In this document: one piece after another, positions 25,181 through 33,780 of the stretch
Numbering within the stretch: position 1 is the first letter of the stretch
How the letters are laid out: each line of letters begins with the position of its first letter
IMG/VR virus record: IMGVR_UViG_3300000116_000044
Span: 1 to 43,925 of that record
Length of the DNA: 43,925 bases
Strand: one strand, 5' to 3'
From: a virus
Notes under the pieces: generated by a model
Database searches by the model: none
The model's input: the letters and a program-made list of their open reading frames with translations, nothing else
Told to the model about the DNA's origin: nothing
Program-made: the position numbers and the translations under genes

Positions 25181-26538
25181 TGGTCCATGAACTCCTTCAT
25201 TTCTGGAAATGTGCTGTAGAAATTTGTGTTTCTTCTTCTATCAAGTTCATTAAACCAATTGTAAAAATCAATACGTCCTTCAAGCAATCTCTCAGTTGAA
25301 TAGTTTGTCTGTTGCATATAGTCCACAACTCTCTTAAACTTCCAATACTCAAGATCACTGAACTTAGTTGGATCATTTTCTTTTATATTCTCTTTCATAA
25401 AATGAAGAGCATCATTCATATAGTGCATAAACTGATTCTTAGGTAGTAGATTCATATCATACTGTAATGGTTCTTTAAGATACGGTGTATCAAAACGAAC
25501 ACGATGTAGCTGTCCTGCCCCATTTGTTACATCAGGGTATTGCTCTCTCCACTCTAATATTTTCTTTAATAGACTCTTGAATGTAGTGACCGTCAATATA
25601 TTAAAAGTCATCATAAAGGTGATGTTGGCATTAGTCTCCGTTAAGTATGTATGAAAATTTTCTTCCCATACTTTTAAATCTAGACCTGTTCTTATATACT
25701 CAGCTCTTGAGCCCCATGTATCTAATGAGGTGAATAATTTAAATCTTTTAATCTTGTTTTCATCTTCAAACTCTTTTACAAACTTAGATAATCTCTTAAC
25801 TATTCTATTAGTCATACCAAGATTACTGTTTGTATTGATCTCAAGATCTGGCAGTGGATACTTAGAGATGTTCTCAAACAACTTCCAAGTACTTTGTTGA
25901 AGTAATGGTTCACCACCAGTTATCCTCAATATACTAAGAGTCTTTCTTACTTCAGGCCACCACTCCCACCATGCATCCACATATGGGTTCTCTTCTTCTC
26001 GTTTGAATAGTTTGATCCAATCAATATCCAATCTATGGTTTTCAACCATATCATATGGACCAAACTTCTCTATCTCTTTCCAGTAACTACTGCTTGCTTT
26101 TGGATGACAGTATCCGCATTTGAACTGACACTCATTACCAAAACTTATCTCAATATACTCTGGATTTATATGATGATCGTATCCATGTTTAACTATCTCA
26201 TCCACTCTCTCTTCTCTATGAATAGATGCATTACGTTCATGTCTATCACTGACATACTCTTCACCTAGAGCCTCAACATTCCAACAATACTGACAGCCCT
26301 TAGGTTTCTTACCCTCAAGCATTAACTTACGTTCTTGTTTCTTTTGTTCAGTATTATGTAGAGCGGAAGCATCCCGCTTGAGTTCATCAAGCGGGATGTG
26401 ATGTGGCTTTGGATGATAACAGCTATGTGTCTCACCAGTTTGTAGATAAATTGTTACGTGATGAAACTTAGCCAAACAAAATGTTGGGCTAACTTGAGCA
26501 GCTAACTTATCTTTGATGAGACTAATGCGTTCATCCAT
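25135..26538 (-). CDS. Radical SAM protein, divergent N-terminal part (array member 7)
   Basis: This 467-aa protein has the core C137-x3-C141-x2-C144 (NECQFKCGYC) and GGEP at 208-211. The N-terminal part keeps C21, C40 and C82/C85 (CQYC), but the PCC motif is replaced by a single Cys (HSCYHP), so an auxiliary cluster, if any, has altered ligands. It is the first radical SAM gene transcribed after the carbamoyltransferase, which it overlaps by 8 nt. Confidence 0.88.
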   Translation of the reverse strand: MDERISLIKDKLAAQVSPTFCLAKFHHVTIYLQTGETHSCYHPKPHHIPLDELKRDASALHNTEQKKQERKLMLEGKKPKGCQYCWNVEALGEEYVSDRHERNASIHREERVDEIVKHGYDHHINPEYIEISFGNECQFKCGYCHPKASSSYWKEIEKFGPYDMVENHRLDIDWIKLFKREEENPYVDAWWEWWPEVRKTLSILRITGGEPLLQQSTWKLFENISKYPLPDLEINTNSNLGMTNRIVKRLSKFVKEFEDENKIKRFKLFTSLDTWGSRAEYIRTGLDLKVWEENFHTYLTETNANITFMMTFNILTVTTFKSLLKKILEWREQYPDVTNGAGQLHRVRFDTPYLKEPLQYDMNLLPKNQFMHYMNDALHFMKENIKENDPTKFSDLEYWKFKRVVDYMQQTNYSTERLLEGRIDFYNWFNELDRRRNTNFYSTFPEMKEFMDQCQSLAKAKLKNKTS

Positions 26539-27952
26539 TGCACACTACTTCTACTCCATATTCTTCTGCAAATGCTTTTGCATCAGCACTATCATTGACC
26601 ATAGGCTGACCTTTTATATTTAAACTTGTATTCAATAATGCAGGGCATCCGGTTCTTTCATACCATGCTTCAAGTATATGTCTCAATGGTGAATTAATCC
26701 AGGTAGACCTATCGACTGTATGTACTCTAGCTGATCCATCCTCATGCATAGTAGCAAGAAACGACTTATCTCTTGCTTTCACTACATTCTGCATATAGCT
26801 GTAGTCATGTTGTCTGAATGTTCTAAAATAATTATCAGCATGTTCAGATAATATAGATGGAGCAAACGGTCTGAACTTCTGACGTTTCTTTATATCGTTA
26901 ACTCTATCTTTGTTTTCTGCTGTTCTTGGATCACATAATAAACTTCTATTACCTAGAGCTCTAGGACCAAATTCTGCTTTGCCTGCTGCAATACCAACCG
27001 GCTCTCCTTTCTCTAATAGATCTACAACATGCTTTATTTGATCAACATTCAACATTGGTAACTTGTAACCAAGAAATGAATGTTCATATTTTATCTTTTG
27101 GCCATGTACTAATGCAGCTGCACCAAGAGATGATCCTGCATCTCCAGGATTAGGAAACACATAGTGTTGTTTTCCTCTCAGCACTAATCCATTTGCAACA
27201 CTATTAAGCGCAACACCTCCACCATATACCACAGGAAGTTTTTTGTCTAACTTGGTTACAAACGTCTTTAGTATATTCTCTACTAGCTTCTGTGCGTTGT
27301 ATGCTATGTCCACATCTTCGTATTCTGACAGTAGACCTCTCATACCTCTGTGAAGATTCTTCTTCAACATCATACGTCTAAGCTCTTCATACAGTACTCT
27401 GTTGGGTTTGCCATATGCTGCCATACCCATAGTAATATATTCATCCTCCATAGGCTTGAGTCCTACTCTAGCTGTGACGGCAGAATAGAATAAACCTATA
27501 GAGGTGGGATACTTTAAAGATTTTAGTTTTGTATACCGTGCTACATCATTAACATATTCACAGTACCATACACTAACAGTATCCCACTCACCTATAGCAT
27601 CTACTACAAGCGCATTTGCATTACTGAATTCAGAACATTGGAATGCGGCAGCAGCATGAGAAAGATGATGGTTAAAGCAATGATCGTAATCGTAGTTAAG
27701 ATGACGTGCTTTAAAAGCTGACTTCCATTGCCCCGCATACGCTTGACGGGTCCGTTTGATAAAAGGCCGCTCATAGAAAGCAATTGTATCAGCGTCATAC
27801 TTTTTGACATAATCTTTTAACTCCTGACAAACGTATTTGTCATTCTTCACTTTGGAGAACCTTTCGCTGTGACCAGCAAAAAGTATCTCACTTCCATCTA
27901 AGACAGTTACAGCGGCATCATGAAATCCTTCACTGAAGCCGAGTACCCTCAT
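26531..27952 (-). CDS. Carbamoyltransferase (NodU/CmcH/TobZ family)
   Basis: This 473-aa protein has the two-part family layout. The Kae1-like N-terminal domain contains GFHDAA (9-14), HHLSHAAAAF (95-104), VVDAIGEWDT and VYGGGVALNSVANG. The C-terminal YrdC-like part contains EFGPRALGNRSLLCDPR, KRQKFRPFAPSIL and LNTSLNIKGQPMV. Members transfer a carbamoyl group from carbamoyl phosphate, through an adenylate, to hydroxyls of sugars or antibiotics. Somewhat shorter than the usual 550-600 aa. The gene leads the radical SAM string, so the end product likely carries a carbamate. Confidence 0.92.
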   Translation of the reverse strand: MRVLGFSEGFHDAAVTVLDGSEILFAGHSERFSKVKNDKYVCQELKDYVKKYDADTIAFYERPFIKRTRQAYAGQWKSAFKARHLNYDYDHCFNHHLSHAAAAFQCSEFSNANALVVDAIGEWDTVSVWYCEYVNDVARYTKLKSLKYPTSIGLFYSAVTARVGLKPMEDEYITMGMAAYGKPNRVLYEELRRMMLKKNLHRGMRGLLSEYEDVDIAYNAQKLVENILKTFVTKLDKKLPVVYGGGVALNSVANGLVLRGKQHYVFPNPGDAGSSLGAAALVHGQKIKYEHSFLGYKLPMLNVDQIKHVVDLLEKGEPVGIAAGKAEFGPRALGNRSLLCDPRTAENKDRVNDIKKRQKFRPFAPSILSEHADNYFRTFRQHDYSYMQNVVKARDKSFLATMHEDGSARVHTVDRSTWINSPLRHILEAWYERTGCPALLNTSLNIKGQPMVNDSADAKAFAEEYGVEVVCNG

Positions 27953-28203
27953 GCTGCATCTGCTTCTGCTTCCACTTCACCATCAACGTCTGCATTAGGA
28001 TCCCTAGCACCAGTCAATGTAGCTAAAATAACAACAATCAATGGATCCCGTTCTTTCTTCAACCAGACATTAAGATAGTTTTGCTCAAACTCATCAAGCT
28101 CCATGCCATCGCAGTTGTATCGGATTGTTGTATCAATCATTGCAGCCATCTTAAATAGCCTTTGATCGATATGACTCATATCTGTATCGTCTTTTGCCAT
28201 CAT
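27949..28203 (-). CDS. Small phage protein, unknown (84 aa)
   Basis: ATG 28203 (with another ATG at 28200) follows AAGGAG. The product has a helical middle (MAAMIDTTIRYNCDGMELDEFEQNYLNVWL) and an acidic Ala-rich tail. The stop overlaps the carbamoyltransferase start (ATGA). It is the first gene behind the promoter at 28232-28260. Confidence 0.65.
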   Translation of the reverse strand: MMAKDDTDMSHIDQRLFKMAAMIDTTIRYNCDGMELDEFEQNYLNVWLKKERDPLIVVILATLTGARDPNADVDGEVEAEADAA

Positions 28204-28231
28204 ATACTCCTTATCAAGCAATTATAATTAT

Positions 28232-28260
28232 ATAATACTATTAACGTGGTATTTAGTCAA
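28232..28260 (-). promoter_or_regulatory. Sigma70-type promoter for the carbamoyltransferase-radical SAM string
   Basis: TTGACT (28260-28255) begins 1 nt after the upstream stop codon. It has a 17-nt spacer and TATTAT (28237-28232). It lies 29 nt before ATG 28203, in one of the few true intergenic gaps. It heads about 13 kb of overlapping genes. Confidence 0.75.
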
Positions 28261-28914
28261 CTATTTTATACCAGGGTCTTCCATATTGTTTTGATCAAAT
28301 CCCCACTGCCTTTCTTTACACTGCCAACAATGTATAGTTTCTGTTTGTTGATAACATCTACCTTCATCAAACTCAGTGCATGTATGTGATGCTTCAAATA
28401 ACCATTCCAACTCATGCCTCAATACAAGATCAATTGTTTCAGCTTTGTTCAATTCAATGAAAGGTATCTCAAATTTACTGTACTTATCTACAGCCTTGTT
28501 AGCTACTGACCTGTCTGGGGCTGCGGTAGTTGACATAAGAGATTGAGGAGGATTAGAAGTATTCCCGCTGTACAGTACATCCAGGTCGGTGATATAATCA
28601 TCAAGAATGTGTCTAAATGCAGTTTTACCCGTAATACCCAATGAAGCAATTTCATTTTCCTTTCCACCTTTGACTACGTGTTGTTCCCATTTGTTTCTTA
28701 ATTTGCTTTTCTTTATTATATCTGCTGAATGCTTTAGACTGCCATCAGGCTTGTCCATTGTAAAGATTACAAAAGTGCAATCAGTGCAAGCAATATCAAG
28801 CAAGTTGAGTAAAAGACCTGAGTCCATACCCCCTGATAAGAGTATTCCAATCCTCTCTTCGTTCCTATAGGGTATTTGAACAATTCTATCATTCGATGAT
28901 TGGAGTGTCAACAA
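28261..28914 (-). CDS. PP-loop ATPase, QueC-like with four-Cys site
   Basis: This 217-aa protein has the PP-loop SGGMDS (27-32), which binds ATP to adenylate a carboxyl or carbonyl. Near the C-terminus C179, C187, C196 and C199 (HTCTEFDEGRC...HCWQCKERQWGF) resemble the zinc site of QueC/ExsB. It could be a QueC-like nitrile or amide-forming enzyme, or an asparagine-synthase-like amidotransferase module that works with the adjacent PP-loop gene. QueD and QueE partners are not obvious, so preQ0 synthesis is unproven. Confidence 0.7.
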   Translation of the reverse strand: MLTLQSSNDRIVQIPYRNEERIGILLSGGMDSGLLLNLLDIACTDCTFVIFTMDKPDGSLKHSADIIKKSKLRNKWEQHVVKGGKENEIASLGITGKTAFRHILDDYITDLDVLYSGNTSNPPQSLMSTTAAPDRSVANKAVDKYSKFEIPFIELNKAETIDLVLRHELEWLFEASHTCTEFDEGRCYQQTETIHCWQCKERQWGFDQNNMEDPGIK

Positions 28915-29848
28915 TTATATGATCTCCCAGCCTGCACCATTCACGACTAAACTTCATTACGGTAGTTCCTTTTTCAATACGCTCAAAAAATTCTTCCATC
29001 TCAATACCAACAAATGTCCTTTGAGGATAACAATCATATAAGGACCTATCATCATTTATATCATATTGATATATACCTCTTGTTCGATCATACACTAAAT
29101 CTGAGAAGTATGGGAACTTGTCATTGTTGAGCTTCTGCTTTATCTTGTCTGCTACTTCTGGAAAGTGGTGATCAAAGAACGTATGCTTGTACCAATATTC
29201 CCACTTACCTTGTTCTAGCTCTCTTGATTGTTGTTTGTATAGATCATCAAACAATGAATAACACACAGATGGATTATCATAAAATACACCAGTGTAATCA
29301 TACTCTCTGAATCCTACTGTCTTCCATAAATTAGATGGAGCAAAACACCACCTTTTATCATCTCTCCAACCAAACTTATATATGTTATATGGAGATGAAC
29401 AACTGACTAGGAATACATCATTTGGATTATACTTGTCGCCCAAGGCGCATTGAATAGATGAGTGTACACTGGTTGGAAACTCCTTTACAAATCTATCTTG
29501 AAAGTATTTTGACTTTTGATATTCTAGAACATCCACATCAACAAATTCTGTTTCTGGTGGCAACAAACCAGCTTCTTGCCAATTAAGATAGGCACCATTT
29601 AACAGATATCTTTGATGCATGACTCTGTGTGGGATTTCGAGATAATCGAAACCCCACTTTACTAATTGTGAGTCGGCTCCACCACTAAAGCATACTACTA
29701 ATTCTTTTGTGGTATTGCTGGCAATGTCAATTAACGTCTCGAGAAAAGCATCCCTGAACGATAGCTCGTTTTCAGTAAAGGTAAATTCAAGCTCAACGTG
29801 GTCAGGAAATATTTCAGGTTTGATTCCACCTTGGTGTTTAGCTGACAT
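28889..29848 (-). CDS. PP-loop ATPase, asparagine-synthase-like
   Basis: This 319-aa protein has the PP-loop SGGADS (55-60) in LVVCFSGGADSQLVKWGF. The rest is rich in Tyr, Trp and Asp, with no recognised glutaminase domain. It overlaps the other PP-loop gene by 26 nt, so two ATP-adenylating enzymes are made together. It probably activates a carboxylate for amide formation in the cluster pathway; inference. Confidence 0.7.
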   Translation of the reverse strand: MSAKHQGGIKPEIFPDHVELEFTFTENELSFRDAFLETLIDIASNTTKELVVCFSGGADSQLVKWGFDYLEIPHRVMHQRYLLNGAYLNWQEAGLLPPETEFVDVDVLEYQKSKYFQDRFVKEFPTSVHSSIQCALGDKYNPNDVFLVSCSSPYNIYKFGWRDDKRWCFAPSNLWKTVGFREYDYTGVFYDNPSVCYSLFDDLYKQQSRELEQGKWEYWYKHTFFDHHFPEVADKIKQKLNNDKFPYFSDLVYDRTRGIYQYDINDDRSLYDCYPQRTFVGIEMEEFFERIEKGTTVMKFSREWCRLGDHIIVDTPIIE

Positions 29849-29934
29849 GATAAATTACCTCGAGTTTTCAATAAAGCTATGTGGCTTTTTTTAGTACGTT
29901 CTTGTTTAAGATAGTTTTCGATTGCATATCTCAC
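29731..29934 (-). CDS. Possible small basic protein, doubtful
   Basis: GTG 29934 is preceded by AAAGGAG at 6 nt spacing, a very good ribosome site. It is the first start behind the late promoter at 30018. The product would have 67 aa, with a Lys/Arg-rich first half (NYLKQERTKKSH). The last 118 nt overlap the PP-loop gene in another frame, and the later sequence looks unselected. It could be a translational leader rather than a functional protein. Confidence 0.35.
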   Translation of the reverse strand: MRYAIENYLKQERTKKSHIALLKTRGNLSCQLNTKVESNLKYFLTTLSLNLPLLKTSYRSGMLFSRR

Positions 29935-29962
29935 GACACTCTCCTTTGTTACAAGTTAAGTG

Positions 29963-30004
29963 CGTTCCTTCGCTTTCGCTACTTCCGCCCTATATGGGTG
30001 AACG
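29963..30004 (-). other. Structured leader downstream of late promoter
   Basis: On the minus strand CGTTC (30004-30000) pairs with GAACG (29967-29963). Inside are a CCC/GGG hairpin with an ATATA loop and a GC-GAAA-GC tetraloop. The element lies between the late box and GTG 29934 and is GC-rich compared with its surroundings. It could stabilise the late mRNA or regulate translation. Confidence 0.35.
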
Positions 30005-30010
30005 TATATC

Positions 30011-30018
30011 TATTTATA
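30011..30018 (-). promoter_or_regulatory. T4-type late promoter
   Basis: TATAAATA starts 1 nt after the stop codon of the upstream dioxygenase gene and lies in a real intergenic gap of about 85 nt. It should drive the PP-loop gene pair late in infection, via gp55 and gp33. Confidence 0.65.
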
Positions 30019-30867
30019 TTAAATAGGAGTGAAGTCTTTAAGAGTCATCCACTCTTTCCGGTCATTTGTTATTGGCCACTGCGTTTTATTATCTATGTGA
30101 TTATAACATACGCAGAAAGTACGTCGATCCTTCGTTGAAAGATTCTTAGGACTCATATGCCACACATTAGAATGAAAGACTAAAGCATCACCAGCTTTGG
30201 CTTCTATTCTTTCAATAGGGTAAGTTGGACCATCTGCAGGTCCTCCAACATAACTGGGTGCAGTGAATGTATCGGAAGCCGTGCTTCCTCTATCATGGCT
30301 AGGATTGTCACCATATTCTGCATGAGTAAAACTATCTGGTAAATCAAACCCCTCCTGTAACTGAAGATCAACTTTGTGACTGCCTGGTGCAAAATGAAAC
30401 TGTCCGTTAGTCTCATTCATATCATCAAGCATGTAAAACACACTTAGTCCATTCATGTTCTGCCATTTATCATGATACTTAAACACAGTATAGTCAGAAT
30501 GCCACCCAAATGCTCCACCACCTTCAGCTAGCTTGTAGTTGAAGTGCAATTGGTTTATATAAACCTGGCCACCCATCAAATACTTAACTGCAGGAAGTAC
30601 TGGATTGTTCCTCGCATAGCTTTCTAACCACTTACCCCAGTCTTCCCAATGTGGAGCCCATACTGTTCTTGCACGTCCATCATATTCACCAAAGAATCTA
30701 TCGTCATTGATATCCTCAGCTTGCCTTGAGGCGTATCTCAATGCATCAACCTCTCCTGGTAGATTGACACCCTTTACAATAAAATATCCTTTATCGTTCC
30801 ATTGCTCAACTTGTTTTTGTAATATACCATTAGCACTGCTAAGAACAATTTCTTCTGCTACTTCCAT
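30019..30867 (-). CDS. PhyH-family 2OG-Fe(II) dioxygenase
   Basis: This 282-aa protein starts with QVEQWNDKGYFIVKGV (about 19-34), typical of phytanoyl-CoA/ectoine-hydroxylase-like enzymes. Iron ligands are H123-x-D125 (GWHSDY) and H237 (NVWHMSPKN), with R249 as 2-oxoglutarate anchor. GQFHFAPGSHK (155-165) is the usual strand between them. It hydroxylates an unknown substrate. It lies between the PP-loop pair and the B12 radical SAM gene, so it probably acts in the same pathway. Confidence 0.88.
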   Translation of the reverse strand: MEVAEEIVLSSANGILQKQVEQWNDKGYFIVKGVNLPGEVDALRYASRQAEDINDDRFFGEYDGRARTVWAPHWEDWGKWLESYARNNPVLPAVKYLMGGQVYINQLHFNYKLAEGGGAFGWHSDYTVFKYHDKWQNMNGLSVFYMLDDMNETNGQFHFAPGSHKVDLQLQEGFDLPDSFTHAEYGDNPSHDRGSTASDTFTAPSYVGGPADGPTYPIERIEAKAGDALVFHSNVWHMSPKNLSTKDRRTFCVCYNHIDNKTQWPITNDRKEWMTLKDFTPI

Positions 30868-30873
30868 GTAACC

Positions 30874-32439
30874 TCACAAATTCATAAGTCTTTCTAAGTA
30901 ATTGTATTGTACAATATCTTTTCTTCTATCACTTTCATCATTGGAGAATCTTTCATTATCAAAATCTTGTAATGTCCATCCAATGTTTTGCATTCTCCCA
31001 AAGAATGTAAACTGGAATCTAGCTCTCTTCTTTTTTATGAGCTGTTTGGAATAATACATTGCCAGATCTTTAGCTTGTTGCTCTGTCATCCATTCACTAT
31101 ACCAACTACCATTTTCATCCCATTGGTATCCATATTTAGCCATATTCAATCCCATTGCAGAGTCAGGACTAATTGTTAGAGCTGTAGGACTAAATGAATC
31201 TAACGGACAATCATCTCTCAATAACCATTGGTATGTTTCATGTATGGACTCCTCTGTCTCATAAGGCAATCCTATAATGAACCCAGATGTCGTTACTATC
31301 TCATTCCAACCTGGAGTGGCTTTAGCTTTATATAACCCATCCTTTATCTTTTCAGGATCCATACCTTTACCTATAGCTTTACCAGCTTGGTGGTTCAATG
31401 TCTCAATACCAAAGAACACACTACGCAGCCCACTCTCATATAACAATGGTATTGTCTCTGGTTTAGATACCATCATATCCGCTCTAGCATAAGTGCTAAA
31501 GGTGGGTTGGAAGTTCAGACTAGTGAATGCCTTGTGGAACCTCTGTACCTTGTCTACAGAGTCGTTATACGTGTCATCACACACCATGAAACCTGTAGAT
31601 CCATACTTATCATACATTTCTTGGAGGTCTTTTGCAACAAGGTCTGGGTTTCTATTGAACTCCCAAACTTTCTTACCAATAAGATTATATGAGCAGAATG
31701 CACATTTGAATATGCAACCTCTGGCTAGCTCTAAAGGCAGTACTTCTTTTGGCATAATGATATCACTATCAGTATATTTTATTCTTGAAATAGTAAAATC
31801 ATCTACGGGATAATCTTTCTCTTCAATGATCTTACATTTGCCTTTTTGATATCCTATCTTGAGATCGGCACCGTAGAATATATGATCTGCCAAAGCTACA
31901 ACAGACGTGTCAGCTTGCCCTCTTATAACAAAGTCTACGTATGCGTTGAACGGAGGATCTTCAGCAAGATAGGCTCTTGCACCTCCCACAAGCATATATG
32001 GGCTGTCACCTTTCTCTTGGATACGATCAAACAGCTCAAACATATCATCTCTACCAAACAACAAATTGGATACACCAGAAACTGACTTTGGATCAGTAGC
32101 AATGTGCCGTTCGGTTGCTACTCTACTTCCTGGAGATGGAGTTGTCTCATCTAGCGCTTCTTCCACACTTTTTGTATTGATGAGTTTTCTAATCTTTGAC
32201 CTTCCACCCCAGCCCATAACTTTAGGTAAGAAGAATGTACACGAGAAACCAACTAACTTTGTTTCCTTTGTAACAAACTTATCAATGATTTTTAGAAGTC
32301 GTTCTTTATCTAAACGAGTAAAGAACTCAACAACCTGGACAGTATAACCTGAGTCTCTGAGTTCTGTAGCTACTCTATATGTTCCTGCGTATCTACCAAA
32401 ACCTGGATAGCTAACTTCTGTAAAGATTACAATTTGCAT
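30874..32439 (-). CDS. B12-binding-type radical SAM enzyme
   Basis: This 521-aa protein has a Rossmann-like N-terminal domain in the cobalamin-domain position (about 1-190: EVSYPGFGRYAGTYRVATEL, GFSCTFF, YMLVGGARAYLAEDPP, VDFVIRGQADTSV). The core follows, with C242-x3-C246-x2-C249 (ARGCIFKCAFCSYN). No DxHxxG motif is seen, so any cobalamin would bind without the lower His. Family members methylate or rearrange unreactive carbons. The EESIHETYQWL segment is typical of the core C-terminus. Overlaps the upstream gene by 13 nt. Confidence 0.85.
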   Translation of the reverse strand: MQIVIFTEVSYPGFGRYAGTYRVATELRDSGYTVQVVEFFTRLDKERLLKIIDKFVTKETKLVGFSCTFFLPKVMGWGGRSKIRKLINTKSVEEALDETTPSPGSRVATERHIATDPKSVSGVSNLLFGRDDMFELFDRIQEKGDSPYMLVGGARAYLAEDPPFNAYVDFVIRGQADTSVVALADHIFYGADLKIGYQKGKCKIIEEKDYPVDDFTISRIKYTDSDIIMPKEVLPLELARGCIFKCAFCSYNLIGKKVWEFNRNPDLVAKDLQEMYDKYGSTGFMVCDDTYNDSVDKVQRFHKAFTSLNFQPTFSTYARADMMVSKPETIPLLYESGLRSVFFGIETLNHQAGKAIGKGMDPEKIKDGLYKAKATPGWNEIVTTSGFIIGLPYETEESIHETYQWLLRDDCPLDSFSPTALTISPDSAMGLNMAKYGYQWDENGSWYSEWMTEQQAKDLAMYYSKQLIKKKRARFQFTFFGRMQNIGWTLQDFDNERFSNDESDRRKDIVQYNYLERLMNL

Positions 32440-33185
32440 CTCGTTAGGTAACCAACTCTTGGATCTGAGATCTGGCCATCTGCGTGATATATCTCTCCGT
32501 TGTTATAGTTGTTATGGTAGACCCATCCCTTGGCTTCGTATTTCTTTATAAACTGTGTGCCATCACTTTGCCAGACAGGTACCATTTCAGTTCCTACTGG
32601 ACCTTCATGGACAACATCATTACCAGTTCGTAGATGGATCTCAAGGATCTTATTATCTAAAGCAGAACCACCATGGTTGTCTGGTGATCCATTTCTCTTC
32701 CACTCAATATTTATAACTCCACAGTCGCTAAAATCATCTAACCAGCTAGGTAAAATATGAGGAAAGTTCTCTATAGTTTGCCAATGTGTAAACTTCCACA
32801 TATCAGTTGGATGGTTATTTCCTATTGTTGTACAGAATGGCTCCCAATGACTGTGTATACCACCTTTACCATCCTCAACCCAACGGTAGTCAATAGAGTA
32901 ATGAGTACCCTCAAAGAACTCACACCAGAAATGTCCTGCCGGCATAAACCTGTGTCTTTTTATATCCTCAGCATCTTGTATTCGAAGCCATTGCTTCTTA
33001 GCTCCGACACTCATACCATATAAGTTGTATATCGGTCTTACAATATACATGCCATCTTTTTCAACAGGAACACAGGCAGGGCCCGCATGGTAACCTAACC
33101 TGAATGCTACATCTAATTTATTGAATACCCATCTATGGTGTGGGAATGCTACCCATGCTTCTTCATCTTCGTCTATTATTTTCAA
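32427..33185 (-). CDS. Phage protein, unknown (252 aa)
   Basis: The likely start is TTG 33185, with GGAG 6 nt upstream. Earlier in-frame codons run into the tRNA-Thr gene. The product is rich in Trp and His: VRPIYNLYGMSVGAKKQW, MPAGHFWCEFFEGTHYSIDYRW, DNKILEIHLRTGND. The first two segments faintly recall ATP-grasp proteins, but I cannot confirm this. It lies between tRNA-Thr and the B12 radical SAM gene. Confidence 0.65.
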   Translation of the reverse strand: MKIIDEDEEAWVAFPHHRWVFNKLDVAFRLGYHAGPACVPVEKDGMYIVRPIYNLYGMSVGAKKQWLRIQDAEDIKRHRFMPAGHFWCEFFEGTHYSIDYRWVEDGKGGIHSHWEPFCTTIGNNHPTDMWKFTHWQTIENFPHILPSWLDDFSDCGVINIEWKRNGSPDNHGGSALDNKILEIHLRTGNDVVHEGPVGTEMVPVWQSDGTQFIKKYEAKGWVYHNNYNNGEIYHADGQISDPRVGYLTRCKL

Positions 33186-33198
33186 TCTTATCTCCAAA

Positions 33199-33264
<66 letters not shown>

Positions 33265-33274
<10 letters not shown>

Positions 33275-33780
33275 ATAAACCATGCTGGAGGCATAGTATA
33301 TTTGTATCTGGCAAACTTAGACTTTTCAAGATTGTAACATGTCCTATATGCCTCAACAGTATCTTCAATATGTTTGAAGTTAGTGTTGGCATTAACAAAC
33401 GGTGTCCTTTTCACTCCAGGTAAATTGCAATACTGCAATTGGGCTTCATAGATCATTGCAGTGCCACCGTACTTATGTACTTTATGATACCGCCTTGTAT
33501 ACTCCAAAAGCATTTCATAATGATGTGCTATCAACCATTTAACATTGTTAATAGATTCCATCAACCATAATGTACATGGGTGCTTCTTCACAGACTTTGG
33601 ATAGTTAGCCAAACCAAACTGGGCATGAGGCTCAATTAAGCTACGATGCTTATCCTCATATGTAACATCCATAACTGCGGATAACATTTGACAATTCTCA
33701 ATAAGCATTTTAACAACATGCTGATCACATAATGACCTAGCTGCTACTTTCGGATCTTTGTCCACTACGAAAATGTTCAT
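33265..33780 (-). CDS. Conserved T4-like phage protein, possibly Pyr_excise-like
   Basis: This 171-aa protein starts MNIFVVDKDPKVAARSLCDQHVVKMLIENCQML, a pattern common in marine T4-like phages and reminiscent of pyrimidine-dimer glycosylase-like proteins. KKHPCTLWLMES and LLEYTRRYHKVHKYGG follow. DNA repair is a guess. The stop codon lies inside tRNA-Thr. The start overlaps the upstream gene by 44 nt. Confidence 0.7.

Noticed and set aside
28883-28911. TTGACA-17-TAGAAT on the minus strand
   Set aside because: The -35 covers the second and third codons of the PP-loop gene (start 28914), so transcription would begin inside it, too late for its own start. No other start lies just downstream.
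32706-32713. TATAAATA (minus strand) inside the 32427-33185 gene
   Set aside because: Deep inside a gene and not near a downstream start; expected by chance in this AT-rich sequence.
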